From: Corynebacterium lipophiloflavum DSM 44291
GTDB taxonomy: Bacteria > Actinomycetota > Actinomycetes > Mycobacteriales > Mycobacteriaceae
NCBI RefSeq assembly: GCF_000159635.1
Contig: NZ_GG667193.1
Span: 87,308 to 137,658, forward strand
Direction: 5' to 3'
Length of the DNA stretch: 50,351 nt
Shown here: in pieces, positions 16,659 through 24,967 of the stretch
Layout of the letters: each line of letters opens with the position of its first letter
How positions within the stretch are numbered: the stretch's first letter is position 1
Program-made: the position numbers and the translations under genes
The notes under the pieces: generated by a model
Seen by the model: only the letters and a program-made list of their open reading frames with translations
Database searches by the model: none
What the model was told of the DNA's origin: nothing

Positions 16659-17915
16659 TCAAATTTTCGCTGCTAATTGGGGCTTGCGTGCGCGGACGGT
16701 GTGCGCGGCGATGAAGGTGGTGATCGGAACCGCCAGGACCAGCGAAATCGCGCCGATCGCCGAGCGGATCAGCTCGGTGGCAACCACGTCGGAGGACAGC
16801 GCCTGCATCAGCGGGCGGTCGGAGACGCTCAGCAGCATGGCCAGCGGCAGCGCGGTGCCCAGGTACGCCAGCACGAGGGTGTAGACCATCGAGGCGATGT
16901 GGTCGCGGCCGACGCGCAATGCCGCGGCGAAGGTGGAGCGCGCCGAGGACTCCGGGGAGGCGAGGAAGAGTTCGTGGACGGTGGAGGATTGCGCGATGGT
17001 GACGTCGTTAAGCACGCCGAGCGCTCCAATGATGAAACCCGCCATGAGCAGCCCGGGGACGGATACCTCAGGCAGGTAGAGGTGGATGAGCAGGTTGTCC
17101 TCGTTGCCCAGGCCGCGCAGTTGAGAGGTGTCCACCGCGACGTTGCCTAGTACCGCCGCCAGCGCCATCGCGGCCAGTGTTCCGGCGAGCGCTGACGCTG
17201 ATTTCCAATTGACGCCGTGAACCAAAAACAGCACGGGGAAGAGGATCGCGGCGCCGGCAGCCATCGCCACCGCCGTGGGGTCGGTGCCGCGCAGCAGCGC
17301 GGGGATGAGGAAGCCGAACACGACCAACCCGGTCAGCACCAGCCCGACGAGGCCCAGCAGGCCGCGCAGGGCGCCGATGGCCACGATGAGTATCACCGCC
17401 ACGGCGATCCACAGCCAGATTGCCTGGCTGCGCTCCATGTCCAAAAGCGTGTAGGTGGTGGTGTCGCCGTCGGTGTTGGTTGCCAGGGTGATCGCGTCGC
17501 CGGTGGCTAGGGTGGATTCCCCGGGCAGCCCGGAGCTTGAAAGAAGTGTGCGTTTGCCCACGTCAGGGCCGGATGTCAGCTTGACGATGGAGAGCTCGCA
17601 CACCGGCTCGTCGGCGATGGTGCCCAGCGGCACGGGCTGCGGGGTGGCGGGGCGAGGTTCGCCCTCGAAGACGCGCCCCACGTCGGGGGAGGAGCAGGGG
17701 CCCTGGCGGTGGTCGATGACGGTGCCGTTGACCGCGTCGGCGGCCATGGATTGGGACTGCTTGAAACCCGGCCCGGGGGTGGGGGCGGGCCCGGTCGGTC
17801 AGAGGACGGCGAGCGCGACAAGTGTCGCGACGAAGGCTGCGACGAGGACCCCGGCGAGGATGAGCCGGGCGGTAGAGCGTGTGCGCGGCGGCATTATTGT
17901 TGCGTGCTTTCCCAT
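16659..17915 (-). pseudogene. YibE/F-family membrane protein with in-frame TGA
   Basis: The frame from ATG 17915 encodes a short arm and a membrane helix (ARLILAGVLVAAFVATLVALAVL), then TGA at 17801-17799 (codon 39), then continues in the same frame for 380 codons. After the stop come an extracytoplasmic region with VCELSIVKLTSGPDVG, and then seven or eight membrane helices including GLVVFGFLIPALLRGTDPTAVAM and the GVLNDVTIAQSSTVHEL block of YibE/F proteins. The stop is explained by TGG to TGA or CGA to TGA. An ATG at 17747 could restart translation without the first helix, leaving the YibE/F core topology uncertain. YibE/F function is unknown (membrane transport suspected). Confidence 0.75.
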
Positions 17916-17988
17916 GCTGATAACCGTAGTCGTTAATGATGCGGGTTCCGCGAAGGCGCTAGACTCTGACGCGCGTAAGGGAGGGCGT

Positions 17989-18097
17989 ATGGCAAAGACG
18001 GTAGCGAAGGTTTTTGGGGTAATTGTCGCCGCTGCTTAACGACGGCCCCGAGCGCGACGCGCACCAGTGGCTGGTTGAGCGTGGGTGCCTGGGTTAA
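17989..18097 (+). pseudogene. Small ORF, possibly frameshifted
   Basis: ATG 17989 follows a good site (GGGAGG) and gives 16 residues, MAKTVAKVFGVIVAAA, then TAA. A shift at the GCTGCT run would continue as LLNDGPERDAHQWLVERGCLG to TAA at 18095-18097. The first part looks like the start of a membrane helix. It could be a short leader peptide, or the remains of a 36-residue membrane protein. I do not recognise it. Confidence 0.3.
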
Positions 18098-18133
18098 GCT
18101 GCACTAGACCGAGCTGTCTGTTAGGGTGGTCGG
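18098..18133. other. Intergenic sequence before the riboswitch
   Basis: Together with 17916-17988 and 18225-18273 this makes up the gene-poor stretch 17916-18273. I see no further gene. A promoter for the riboswitch-led transcript should lie here; no convincing -35/-10 pair was recognised. Confidence 0.4.
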
Positions 18134-18224
18134 TGCGATCAAGAAGTTCGACGCTTTTTCGGGTCTCCCGGCCCGTCGACTAGCAACCGCGCAATCGCGC
18201 ACGGTGCTCCCGGGGGAAGATCGG
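18134..18224 (+). ncRNA. SAM-clan riboswitch candidate (SAM-I/IV-variant type)
   Basis: The sequence holds the core of SAM-binding riboswitches: GCAACC at 18183-18188, then a GCGC-AATC-GCGC hairpin (18189-18200), then CGGTGCTCCC and GGGGGAAGATC. Closing stem P1 is CGATC (18136-18140) with GATCG (18219-18223). A second stem TCGACG (18148-18153) pairs with CGTCGA (18174-18179), with an inner CGGG-TCT-CCCG. This matches my memory of the actinobacterial SAM-I/IV variant. A further hairpin CCGGCG/CGCCGG (18225-18247) follows and ends shortly before the ribosome binding site (AGGAG at 18263-18267), so it could be the expression platform. The controlled gene would be the one starting at 18274. Confidence 0.68.
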
Positions 18225-18273
18225 CCGGCGACGCGACCGCGCGCCGGAAGTGCGATATTTCTAGGAGATTTCC

Positions 18274-18915
18274 ATGTCCGACGACATGTCCATGTTCTTT
18301 CCCGATGACCTGCCCGAAGATTGGGTGCCAGTGAGGATGTAAAACCTCAACTCAACAGAGGTGACGTTCTCTTCAGAGATCGAAGTTGTGGCGAGGGCGT
18401 TTGCTACTGAACCGGCCGCGCTGAACTTCGCCACCTCACTCACGCGAAAGTTTGACTATTCTCCCGCCCGAAACGCCGTGCGGTTCGACGATGGCGAGGT
18501 TGTCCTCCTGCCGCAGCCAAATGGCGAACGTGTGCAGGTCACACCCCGCGAATGCGACCTGCTTTCCCGGGGCCATCTCCCCTCCATCGCCGGCATCCGA
18601 GGCGCTTCCCGAGTCCCGGCCGCCGATTGGGTGCCGGTCGAGATCATCGAAGTGGATGGCAACCGGGTCACGCTTAGCACCCCAGAGGAAACACTCGATG
18701 TCTACAACCACTTCGTGCTGGACCACGATGATGCTGTCGCGTACCACCCGCGGTTCAGTTTGTTGCAAGGTAAGAAGCGGCCCAACGGCAGCCACGCAAT
18801 TTTCTGGGTCTCGCCGACGCCGATCGCGCCGTGCACCGCGTCGCAGAAGTACCCGACTCTGCCCTGTGACCAGGTTCAGGTGATGGAAGGGCATACGGTG
18901 GCGTCTGCTTCCTAG
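18274..18915 (+). pseudogene. Unknown protein behind the riboswitch, in-frame TAA at codon 23
   Basis: ATG 18274 with an AGGAG site encodes 22 residues (MSDDMSMFFPDDLPEDWVPVRM), then TAA at 18340-18342, then continues in the same frame to TAG at 18913-18915. A GTG at 18361 could restart and would give 184 residues. CAA changed to TAA would explain the stop; a deliberate short upstream ORF coupled to the GTG start is the alternative. The main part is soluble, with DWVPVEIIEVDGNRVTL and no signal peptide or membrane helix. I do not recognise the family. The motif DWVPV occurs twice (before the stop and at about residue 81 of the restart form). The riboswitch suggests a link to methionine/SAM metabolism. 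The end overlaps the convergent AraC gene by four bases. Confidence 0.55.
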
Positions 18916-19700
18916 AGGGTATGCGCCGTCCTCCGGTAGTCGGATGGTGTGGTCCCGAACGTAGCGCGGAACTCGCGCGTGAAATGCGATTGATCCGCGT
19001 ATCCCATGCGAACGGCGATGGCTCCCACCGGCGCCGGGGTTGCGCGCAGCTCATGGGCGGCATCTTGAAGCCGCCGGCGCCGGATTATGGCTAGGGGCGT
19101 TAACCCTACATGCTTCGCAGTGAGCCGGTGCAGTGTGCGCACTGACACATGCGCGGCGCCTGCCCACTCCGTGACGTTGCGGATCGGGGGATCAGACTCA
19201 ACTCGCTCCATCACTGCGTTGGCCAACAAGCCATTGCTACTTACGGGCCCAACTGTGCTGGTCAGCCAATGTTCAAACGCGCAGAAGGCTGCCTCCACGT
19301 CAAGCTTTACGACGCTTTCCCCCACATCCTTGAGTAGTCCCGGGGCGGCCAATGCACGGTAGCTATCGCGGTATCGTGCGGGATCTCCGACCACTGCGGG
19401 AACTGCCGCGGGTTGCAAAAGCGCGGCGACGGCCCAGCCACTGCCTTCCAACGTTCGGGTGGAGCTCTTCGTTGTGGGCCCGGATATTCCAACCATGTGG
19501 GGCTCAACCACCACGTTTGAAGATGGAAAGGCCAAAATTTGTTGCGTCGCCGATTGCCCATGTGGAAGGTCCCACGAAGAGAACCACCACCAGCGAACGA
19601 GCCCGGAAATGCTCTCGGCGGGGGCGAGTCGTCGGAAAGCAACCGGCAGCAAGTCCGGCCTGAGTACTCCCCGCTCCGCGCGAGATAGCGGATCATTCAT
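18912..19700 (-). CDS. AraC-family transcriptional regulator
   Basis: A 262-residue regulator. The C-terminal 100 residues carry two helix-turn-helix motifs: VTEWAGAAHVSVRTLHRLTAKHVGLTPL and the signature region VGAIAVRMGYADQSHFTREFRATFGTTPSDYRR. The N-terminal half is a DUF6597-like effector domain (ISGLVRWWWFSSWDL). ATG 19700 was chosen because the frame upstream reaches across the divergent gene start. It is divergent from the VOC gene with 49 bases between starts, so it probably controls that gene. Base composition is lower in GC than the surrounding core genes. Confidence 0.85.
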   Translation of the reverse strand: MNDPLSRAERGVLRPDLLPVAFRRLAPAESISGLVRWWWFSSWDLPHGQSATQQILAFPSSNVVVEPHMVGISGPTTKSSTRTLEGSGWAVAALLQPAAVPAVVGDPARYRDSYRALAAPGLLKDVGESVVKLDVEAAFCAFEHWLTSTVGPVSSNGLLANAVMERVESDPPIRNVTEWAGAAHVSVRTLHRLTAKHVGLTPLAIIRRRRLQDAAHELRATPAPVGAIAVRMGYADQSHFTREFRATFGTTPSDYRRTAHTL

Positions 19701-19749
19701 GGCACAAATATACAAGCGAGCGTCGCTTGGGCCCTCTACTTTGATTTTC

Positions 19750-20250
19750 ATGACCGATAACACCACGCCAGCCGATGGCGCGCACACCACAAACGGCGTG
19801 CCACACGGATACTCCACTATCACCCCCTTCTTGGCCGTCACAGACGCGAAAGCGGCACTGGATTTCTACGCTTCAGTCTTCGACGCGAAGATCATCACCG
19901 CCATGACAAACAACGAGGCAGTGGTCCATGCAGAAATCCAATTCGACAATGGGCGACTCGAGCTGGGCGAAGCGTCCTCTGACTACAACACCGTTGCTTC
20001 TGAACCAGAGTCGGATACGGTGGCATTCTCCCTAGCTTTGTACTGCACGAACGTGGATCGGGTAGTTGAACTGGCCATTGCCCATGGAGCCACACTTCGC
20101 GAGCCAGTGGCCTACTTCGCCTCCGGCGATCGCTATGGCAGTATTCGTGACCCCTTCGGGGTTCGGTGGACGATCATGACGCGCGTCGAAGACTTGAGTG
20201 ACGAGGAGTCTGAGCAGCAGGTCAAGGAATGGATGGAAACGCTTGGCTAG
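19750..20250 (+). CDS. VOC-superfamily (glyoxalase/PhnB-like) protein
   Basis: A 166-residue protein of the vicinal oxygen chelate fold. It opens with YSTITPFLAVTDAKAALDFYASVFDAKI, has the second beta-alpha unit VVHAEIQFDNGRLELGE, and ends with DRYGSIRDPFGVRWTI, the usual C-terminal VOC motif with a metal-binding position. These small proteins include glyoxalases, bleomycin-resistance proteins and PhnB/3-demethylubiquinone-like proteins. Substrate unknown. Its divergent AraC neighbour is the likely regulator. Confidence 0.85.
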   Translation: MTDNTTPADGAHTTNGVPHGYSTITPFLAVTDAKAALDFYASVFDAKIITAMTNNEAVVHAEIQFDNGRLELGEASSDYNTVASEPESDTVAFSLALYCTNVDRVVELAIAHGATLREPVAYFASGDRYGSIRDPFGVRWTIMTRVEDLSDEESEQQVKEWMETLG

Positions 20251-20389
20251 CTCTAAAACTGTCGGCCGCAGCCTGTGGTCATGTCGGGGGGGGTTGGGTC
20301 ACCAATCTCACCGCCACTGGTACAGAAAACTTTTAAGTCGGGGCTGGTGTGGTGAGGGGGTCGCGGCAAAAACCGCCACCGACTGAAGA

Positions 20390-20428
20390 AAACCGGCGCC
20401 CCAGCTTAAACAGCCAGGGGGCCGGTTT
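20390..20428 (-). terminator. Terminator downstream of tRNA-Gly
   Basis: AAACCGG-C-GCCCC (20390-20402) pairs with GGGGGCCGGTTT (20417-20428). On the minus strand the stem is followed by TTTTC, as expected for termination of the tRNA transcript. It could also stop read-through from the VOC gene. The rest of 20251-20456 shows no gene. Confidence 0.65.
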
Positions 20429-20456
20429 ACCACTTTTGCCCGTGTACTCAGAAAAT

Positions 20457-20530
20457 TGGAGCCGGCGACGAGAATCGAACTCGCACTCTCAGCTTGGGAA
20501 GCTGATGTTCTACCACTAAACTACGCCGGC
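20457..20530 (-). tRNA. tRNA-Gly (anticodon CCC)
   Basis: The minus strand folds into a complete cloverleaf: acceptor GCCGGCG with CGCCGGC, D-loop with TAGTGGTAGA, anticodon stem TCAGC/GCTGA around loop TTCCCAA (anticodon CCC at 20498-20496), and T-arm with GTTCGATTC. The 3' CCA is encoded (20459-20457). It would read GGG glycine codons. Confidence 0.95.
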
Positions 20531-20615
20531 AGCGTAAAACGTAAAACACAGTGGAAAACACTGTAGCACCGGTCAAACCCCGAACGTAAAACCGCTGACA
20601 GCTAGACTTGCAGGC

Positions 20616-21182
20616 GTGCTTTTATCCGACCATGACATCCGCGCCGCCATCGATTCGGGCCGCTTGGCCATTGAGCCGTACGACTCGGAGCTCGTGCAGC
20701 CGTCGTCGATTGACGTGCGTATGGACAGGTTCTTCCGCGTGTTCAACAACTCGCGCTACACGCACATCGACCCGAAGCAGGAGATGCCTGACCTGACCAC
20801 GCTGGTCGAGGTGGCAGACGGCGACGCGTTCGTCCTGCACCCCGGCGAGTTCGTGCTCGCCTCCACCTTGGAGACGTTCACGCTGCCAGCCGACCTCGCG
20901 GGCCGGCTCGAGGGGAAGTCCTCGCTGGGCCGCCTGGGCCTGCTCACCCACTCCACCGCCGGTTTTATCGACCCCGGCTTTTCCGGACACATCACGCTAG
21001 AGCTGTCGAACGTGGCCAACCTGCCGATCACTCTGTGGCCCGGCATGAAGGTCGGTCAGCTCGCGCTGTTCCGCATGTCCTCGCCGGCGCAGACGCCGTA
21101 TGGCTCGGGGAAGTTGGGCTCGAAGTACCAGGGGCAGCGCGGCCCCACTCCATCCCGCGCGTACTTGAACTTCCGCGACTAG
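20616..21182 (+). CDS. dcd: dCTP deaminase
   Basis: A 188-residue protein starting at GTG 20616 ([17 protein letters not shown]). It shows [41 protein letters not shown] (the nucleotide-binding/catalytic block with the essential Glu downstream of [10 protein letters not shown]) and [12 protein letters not shown]. These are the conserved segments of trimeric/hexameric dCTP deaminases, which make dUTP (or dUMP in bifunctional forms) for thymidylate synthesis. Length is normal. It is followed ten bases later by the sugar-nucleotide dehydrogenase gene. Confidence 0.95.
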   Translation: MLLSDHDIRAAIDSGRLAIEPYDSELVQPSSIDVRMDRFFRVFNNSRYTHIDPKQEMPDLTTLVEVADGDAFVLHPGEFVLASTLETFTLPADLAGRLEGKSSLGRLGLLTHSTAGFIDPGFSGHITLELSNVANLPITLWPGMKVGQLALFRMSSPAQTPYGSGKLGSKYQGQRGPTPSRAYLNFRD

Positions 21183-21192
21183 AGTAGCGCCC

Positions 21193-22512
21193 ATGCGAAT
21201 GACGGTGATCGGGACCGGCTACCTCGGGGCAACGCATGCCGCCTGCATGGCGGAGTTGGGCCACGAGGTGCTGGGCGTGGACGTGGACGAGAGAAAAATC
21301 GAGCAACTCAAGGCGGGCAAGGTCCCGTTTTATGAGCCGGGCCTGCCGGAGGTCCTTGAACGTAACATCGCCGCCGGGCGCCTTGACTTCACCACCGATT
21401 ACGCCCGCGCGGCCGAGTTCGCCAACGTCCACTTCATCGGCGTGGGTACTCCGCAGCAGCGCGGCTCGTATGCGGCAGATACGCGCTACGTGGAGGCGGT
21501 GATCGAGGATCTCGTGCCTAAGCTCACGGGCCGCCACGTGATTTTTGGCAAGTCCACGGTGCCGGTGGGCACGGCAGCTGCGTTGCAGGAGCGCGCCAAC
21601 GAGCTCGCACAAGAGGGCACCGAGGTGGAGATCGCGTGGAACCCGGAGTTTCTGCGCGAGGGCTACGCGGTGAAGGACACGATTGAGCCGGACCGCATTG
21701 TGCTGGGCACCCGCGCGGATAACACCCAGGCCGAGCAGATCGCCCGCGAGGTCTACGCCACACCGCTGGAAACCGGCACTCCGTTCGTGGTCACCGATTT
21801 GCAAACCGCGGAGCTGGTGAAAGTCTCCGCCAACGCGTTCTTGGCCACCAAGATCTCCTTCATCAACGCCGTCAGCGAGGTCTGCGAGATTGTGGGTGCG
21901 GATGTCACCCAGCTTGCCGACGCCATCGGCTACGACGACCGCATCGGCCGCAAGTTCCTCGGCGCCGGCCTCGGCTTCGGCGGCGGCTGCCTGCCCAAGG
22001 ACATCCGCGCGTTCATGGCCCGCGCCGGTGAGCTCGGCGCCGATCAGGCGCTCACATTCTTGCGCGAGGTCGACGCGATCAACATGCGCCGACGCCAGCG
22101 CGTGGTCGATCTCGCCCGCGAGGAGCTGAGGTCGTTGATCGGCCGTCGCGTCACCGTCCTCGGTGCGGCGTTCAAGCCGAACTCCGACGACGTGCGTGAT
22201 TCGCCGGCCCTCGCTGTCGCGGGTCAGCTGTCCCTGGCGGGCGCGGCGGTGCGCGTGTTCGACCCGGAGGCGATGGACAACGCGAAGAAGGTCTTCCCGA
22301 CGCTGGATTACGCCACCTCGCTTGACGACGCTCTCCGCGGCGCGGAACTTGTCATCCTCGCTACCGAATGGACCGAATTCAAGAAGCTCGATCCGAAGCA
22401 TGCCGCCGAGCTAGTGGCCGAGCAGCGCATTATCGACGGCCGCAACGTCCTGCCCGTCGACGCGTGGCAGGCCGCAGGCTGGGAGATCCACGCCTTGGGG
22501 CGCAGCCTGTAA
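21193..22512 (+). CDS. udgA: UDP-glucose/GDP-mannose dehydrogenase
   Basis: A 439-residue NAD-dependent sugar-nucleotide dehydrogenase. N-terminal Rossmann motif IGTGYLGATHA; central NPEFLREGYAVKDTIEPDRIVLG; catalytic cysteine in FGGGCLPKD (C266); C-terminal LGAAFKPNSDDVRDSPA and the second nucleotide-binding region. The protein oxidises UDP-glucose to UDP-glucuronate (or a related sugar) for envelope glycans. Likely co-transcribed with dcd. Substrate choice cannot be read from the sequence. Confidence 0.92.
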   Translation: MRMTVIGTGYLGATHAACMAELGHEVLGVDVDERKIEQLKAGKVPFYEPGLPEVLERNIAAGRLDFTTDYARAAEFANVHFIGVGTPQQRGSYAADTRYVEAVIEDLVPKLTGRHVIFGKSTVPVGTAAALQERANELAQEGTEVEIAWNPEFLREGYAVKDTIEPDRIVLGTRADNTQAEQIAREVYATPLETGTPFVVTDLQTAELVKVSANAFLATKISFINAVSEVCEIVGADVTQLADAIGYDDRIGRKFLGAGLGFGGGCLPKDIRAFMARAGELGADQALTFLREVDAINMRRRQRVVDLAREELRSLIGRRVTVLGAAFKPNSDDVRDSPALAVAGQLSLAGAAVRVFDPEAMDNAKKVFPTLDYATSLDDALRGAELVILATEWTEFKKLDPKHAAELVAEQRIIDGRNVLPVDAWQAAGWEIHALGRSL

Positions 22513-22519
22513 GGGGTTT

Positions 22520-22990
22520 TTATCCCTTCGTGTTCAGCGCAAAGAGCAGCGTCGCTCCAACAGCGACCGTCTGCGCTACGCATCGGGCAGCGTTGAGCGA
22601 GTTCCACCGGGACTCGAAGTTCGCGCGAATCTCGGACACCGCATTCTGACTTGTGAACGCATTGTCGAGGTAGTTGTTCAGTGGGACATTTCCCGCGACG
22701 GTGATGCCCAGTGCGACGAGCGACGCTGTTGCAGCGAGAATCGTCCATCTGGTCGGTACGAGGATGGCCAGTAATACTGAGGACAGTGGTGCAAGCGCGA
22801 ATACTGTCAGGAATCGGGGGTTGAGGATCGCCTGGTTGATGCCTGCGAAGACCTCGACGTACTGATCATCGGGTAAACGTGCGAAGCTCTTCCGAGTACT
22901 GACCTCAAAGGCAAAATAGAGACCGCTGAGCAGCCCGCCGGTGACCGTTGCGCAAAGCGCCACTGCACTGGTGATGATGGGAAGATTCAT
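22520..22990 (-). CDS. DUF1772 membrane protein
   Basis: A 156-residue protein with four hydrophobic helices. The opening GGLLSGLYFAFEVS and VPLNNYLDNAF are hallmarks of DUF1772 (anthrone-oxygenase-like). Its ATG directly follows the stop of the NmrA-like gene (no gap), so the two are translated as a unit. The function is unknown. Confidence 0.85.
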   Translation of the reverse strand: MNLPIITSAVALCATVTGGLLSGLYFAFEVSTRKSFARLPDDQYVEVFAGINQAILNPRFLTVFALAPLSSVLLAILVPTRWTILAATASLVALGITVAGNVPLNNYLDNAFTSQNAVSEIRANFESRWNSLNAARCVAQTVAVGATLLFALNTKG

Positions 22991-23860
22991 CTACGCGCCC
23001 TCCCGATTCTGCAGGACGGTGCTGACCGTCTCGGTAAGCGGCGTCGGGGCCGAGATCGATTTCGACGCGCAAGGTGCAAGCAACCCATCACTGTCCGCCC
23101 GGTACATCAGGGCAAGGCTGTGAGCGACGCCGGTTGAAAAACCAGCCCGCTCGAGCTCGGACTCCCACGCCTCATCGGGAATTTCGACGACCGCCACGTC
23201 TTTGTGAAGCTGCTCCGCAATCACACCGGCCACGTCCCGTTCGGTGTAGCTCGGACCGATGATGTCAACCGGCTCTTGAGAGACGGGAGGATTCATCAAG
23301 TTGTGTGCGGCGAAAACACCGATATCCTTGGTCGCGACCATCGGCTTCGGCTCATCAGCTGCGCCGAAAACGGGGTACACGCCCTCCTGGAGAATTGCGG
23401 GCAGCACATCCTGAAACTTCTCTTGAAAATGTCCCGGCCGAAGGGCGGTGAGCAGGGGAGTAGCGGACAGGAGTGCCTGCTCCATTCGGTGCAGTCCTGT
23501 GATTGGGCCCGTTGAATGCTCGTGTTGGGCGCCTCCCGACGAGAGCATGACGACGTGAGGAACGTTTGCGGATTCGACCGCAGAGCGCACTGATGCGATG
23601 ACTGCATCTGCGTAGCGGTCAAGGTCGTCTGCACCGAAGTGGAACGGGAGCAATGCGAAGAATCCCTCCGCACCCTTCAGCGCCGCGGACAATGCCGCGC
23701 TGTCGAGCAGGTCAACCGCTGCAGTCTCGACGCCTTGCGCTGACCACTGTTTCAAGGATTCTTCCGATCTCGCGAGAGCTCGAACGGGTTGGTCGTGCTT
23801 GAGTAGTTCGGCGACAACGTTGGATCCAACGCGTCCCGTCGAACCGGAAATAGCAAACAT
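22991..23860 (-). CDS. NmrA-like NAD(P)-binding protein
   Basis: A 289-residue short-chain-dehydrogenase-like protein starting at ATG 23860 with an AAAGAGG site. The Rossmann motif is ISGSTGRVGSNVV (residues about 4-16). It has VVMLSSGGAQHEHSTG and LRPGHFQEKFQ, typical of NmrA/azoreductase-like proteins (QOR2 type), which sense or use NAD(P). It is followed without gap by a DUF1772 gene and is divergent from an AraC regulator (156 bases apart), so a small inducible redox or detoxification unit is likely. Lower GC than its neighbours. Confidence 0.85.
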   Translation of the reverse strand: MFAISGSTGRVGSNVVAELLKHDQPVRALARSEESLKQWSAQGVETAAVDLLDSAALSAALKGAEGFFALLPFHFGADDLDRYADAVIASVRSAVESANVPHVVMLSSGGAQHEHSTGPITGLHRMEQALLSATPLLTALRPGHFQEKFQDVLPAILQEGVYPVFGAADEPKPMVATKDIGVFAAHNLMNPPVSQEPVDIIGPSYTERDVAGVIAEQLHKDVAVVEIPDEAWESELERAGFSTGVAHSLALMYRADSDGLLAPCASKSISAPTPLTETVSTVLQNREGA

Positions 23861-24016
23861 CGGGGCCTCTTTTCTCAAAGTAGGGAGGGTTACGGAGACT
23901 GGCTCAATTCACGTTAGGAATCGCCAGCGACCGTCAGTAGGCCCGTCAGTCCATTTTTCTTTGCCGATCGTCCGGATATGTGGAGTTGACAACTCCGAGG
24001 GTGCGATCATAGTTCT

Positions 24017-24967
24017 ATGAATGTGAAACCGGAGGTAGCGCACTTCCTGAGGCAGTTGCGTATGAGCGGTGTGTTCTACTGCAATACGACTGCCCGCGGT
24101 GATTGGGGTCTGCGGATGCCAGTTGATCCCCAATGTCTGAGTTTTCATGTGGTCACCGAGGGCTCATGCTGGTTGATTTCGGACGGCATACCGAAGCTCC
24201 AACTCCGGGAAGGGGATGTTGCTCTCGTGCAGCTCGGAAGGGAGCACATGCTCTCCGCCAGCCCGGATAGAACGGTAGCTCCCCGGGTCGATCAATTGCC
24301 CCAGAGGTATCTCAGCGAGAACTACTCAATCGTCAACGTAGGTTGCGACGGATCATTCACACGGTTGCTCTGCGGGATGGTGAGTTTTGACGCTCCAGAT
24401 GTTCACAACATCGTGCAAGCCCTTCCCCCTGTGGTCTCTGCAAGAGGTATGAATTTGAACGACGCTTCGTCCGTCGTGAAGCTAGTCGGCCTCTTGGCAG
24501 ACGAACTTTCCGCAGACAGGTTGGGTGGGGAGGCCGTAGCGGTTCGGCTGGCCGACATCATCGTGGTGCAGATCATTCGAAAATGGTTCTACGAGGAAAG
24601 CTCCTTCGAACCTGGGCTCATCGCGGGATTAGCTGATCCTGCGATCGGGAGAGTCCTACACGCAATCCATGATGAGCCAGAAAAACCGTGGGCTATCGCA
24701 GATATGGCAAAAATTTCCGCCATGTCACGCACATCGTTTATCGAGAAGTTCCGCGAGGTCGTCGGAGTAGCGCCGGCAGCGTACGTGACGAACTGGCGCA
24801 TGGAGGTCGCAAAAACCCGGTTGATTGAGACCAACGAGCCGATCGCAGTAGTTGGTTCTTCGGTGTCGTATTCTTCCGAATCCGCCTTCTCCAAAGCGTT
24901 CGCCCGCAGCGTCGGGATCTCACCCAGCGCCTTCAGGCAGGCAGCGCTTCGTCGTCAAGCAAACTAG
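24017..24967 (+). CDS. AraC-family regulator with cupin-like sensor
   Basis: A 316-residue protein. The N-terminal half is a cupin_6-type sensor domain: SFHVVTEGSCWLISDG, LREGDVALVQLGREHML. The C-terminal AraC domain has WAIADMAKISAMSRTSFIEKFREVVGVAPAAYVTNWRM and VVGSSVSYSSESAFSKAFARSVGISPSAFR. Proteins of this layout commonly control adjacent oxidoreductase genes and respond to small electrophiles or their products. The end overlaps alaT (convergent) by four bases. Confidence 0.88.
   Translation: MNVKPEVAHFLRQLRMSGVFYCNTTARGDWGLRMPVDPQCLSFHVVTEGSCWLISDGIPKLQLREGDVALVQLGREHMLSASPDRTVAPRVDQLPQRYLSENYSIVNVGCDGSFTRLLCGMVSFDAPDVHNIVQALPPVVSARGMNLNDASSVVKLVGLLADELSADRLGGEAVAVRLADIIVVQIIRKWFYEESSFEPGLIAGLADPAIGRVLHAIHDEPEKPWAIADMAKISAMSRTSFIEKFREVVGVAPAAYVTNWRMEVAKTRLIETNEPIAVVGSSVSYSSESAFSKAFARSVGISPSAFRQAALRRQAN

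Noticed and set aside
20457..20530. tRNA-Gly as an integration site of a genomic island
   Set aside because: No integrase gene, no second copy of the tRNA 3' end and core genes (dcd, udgA) immediately beside it.
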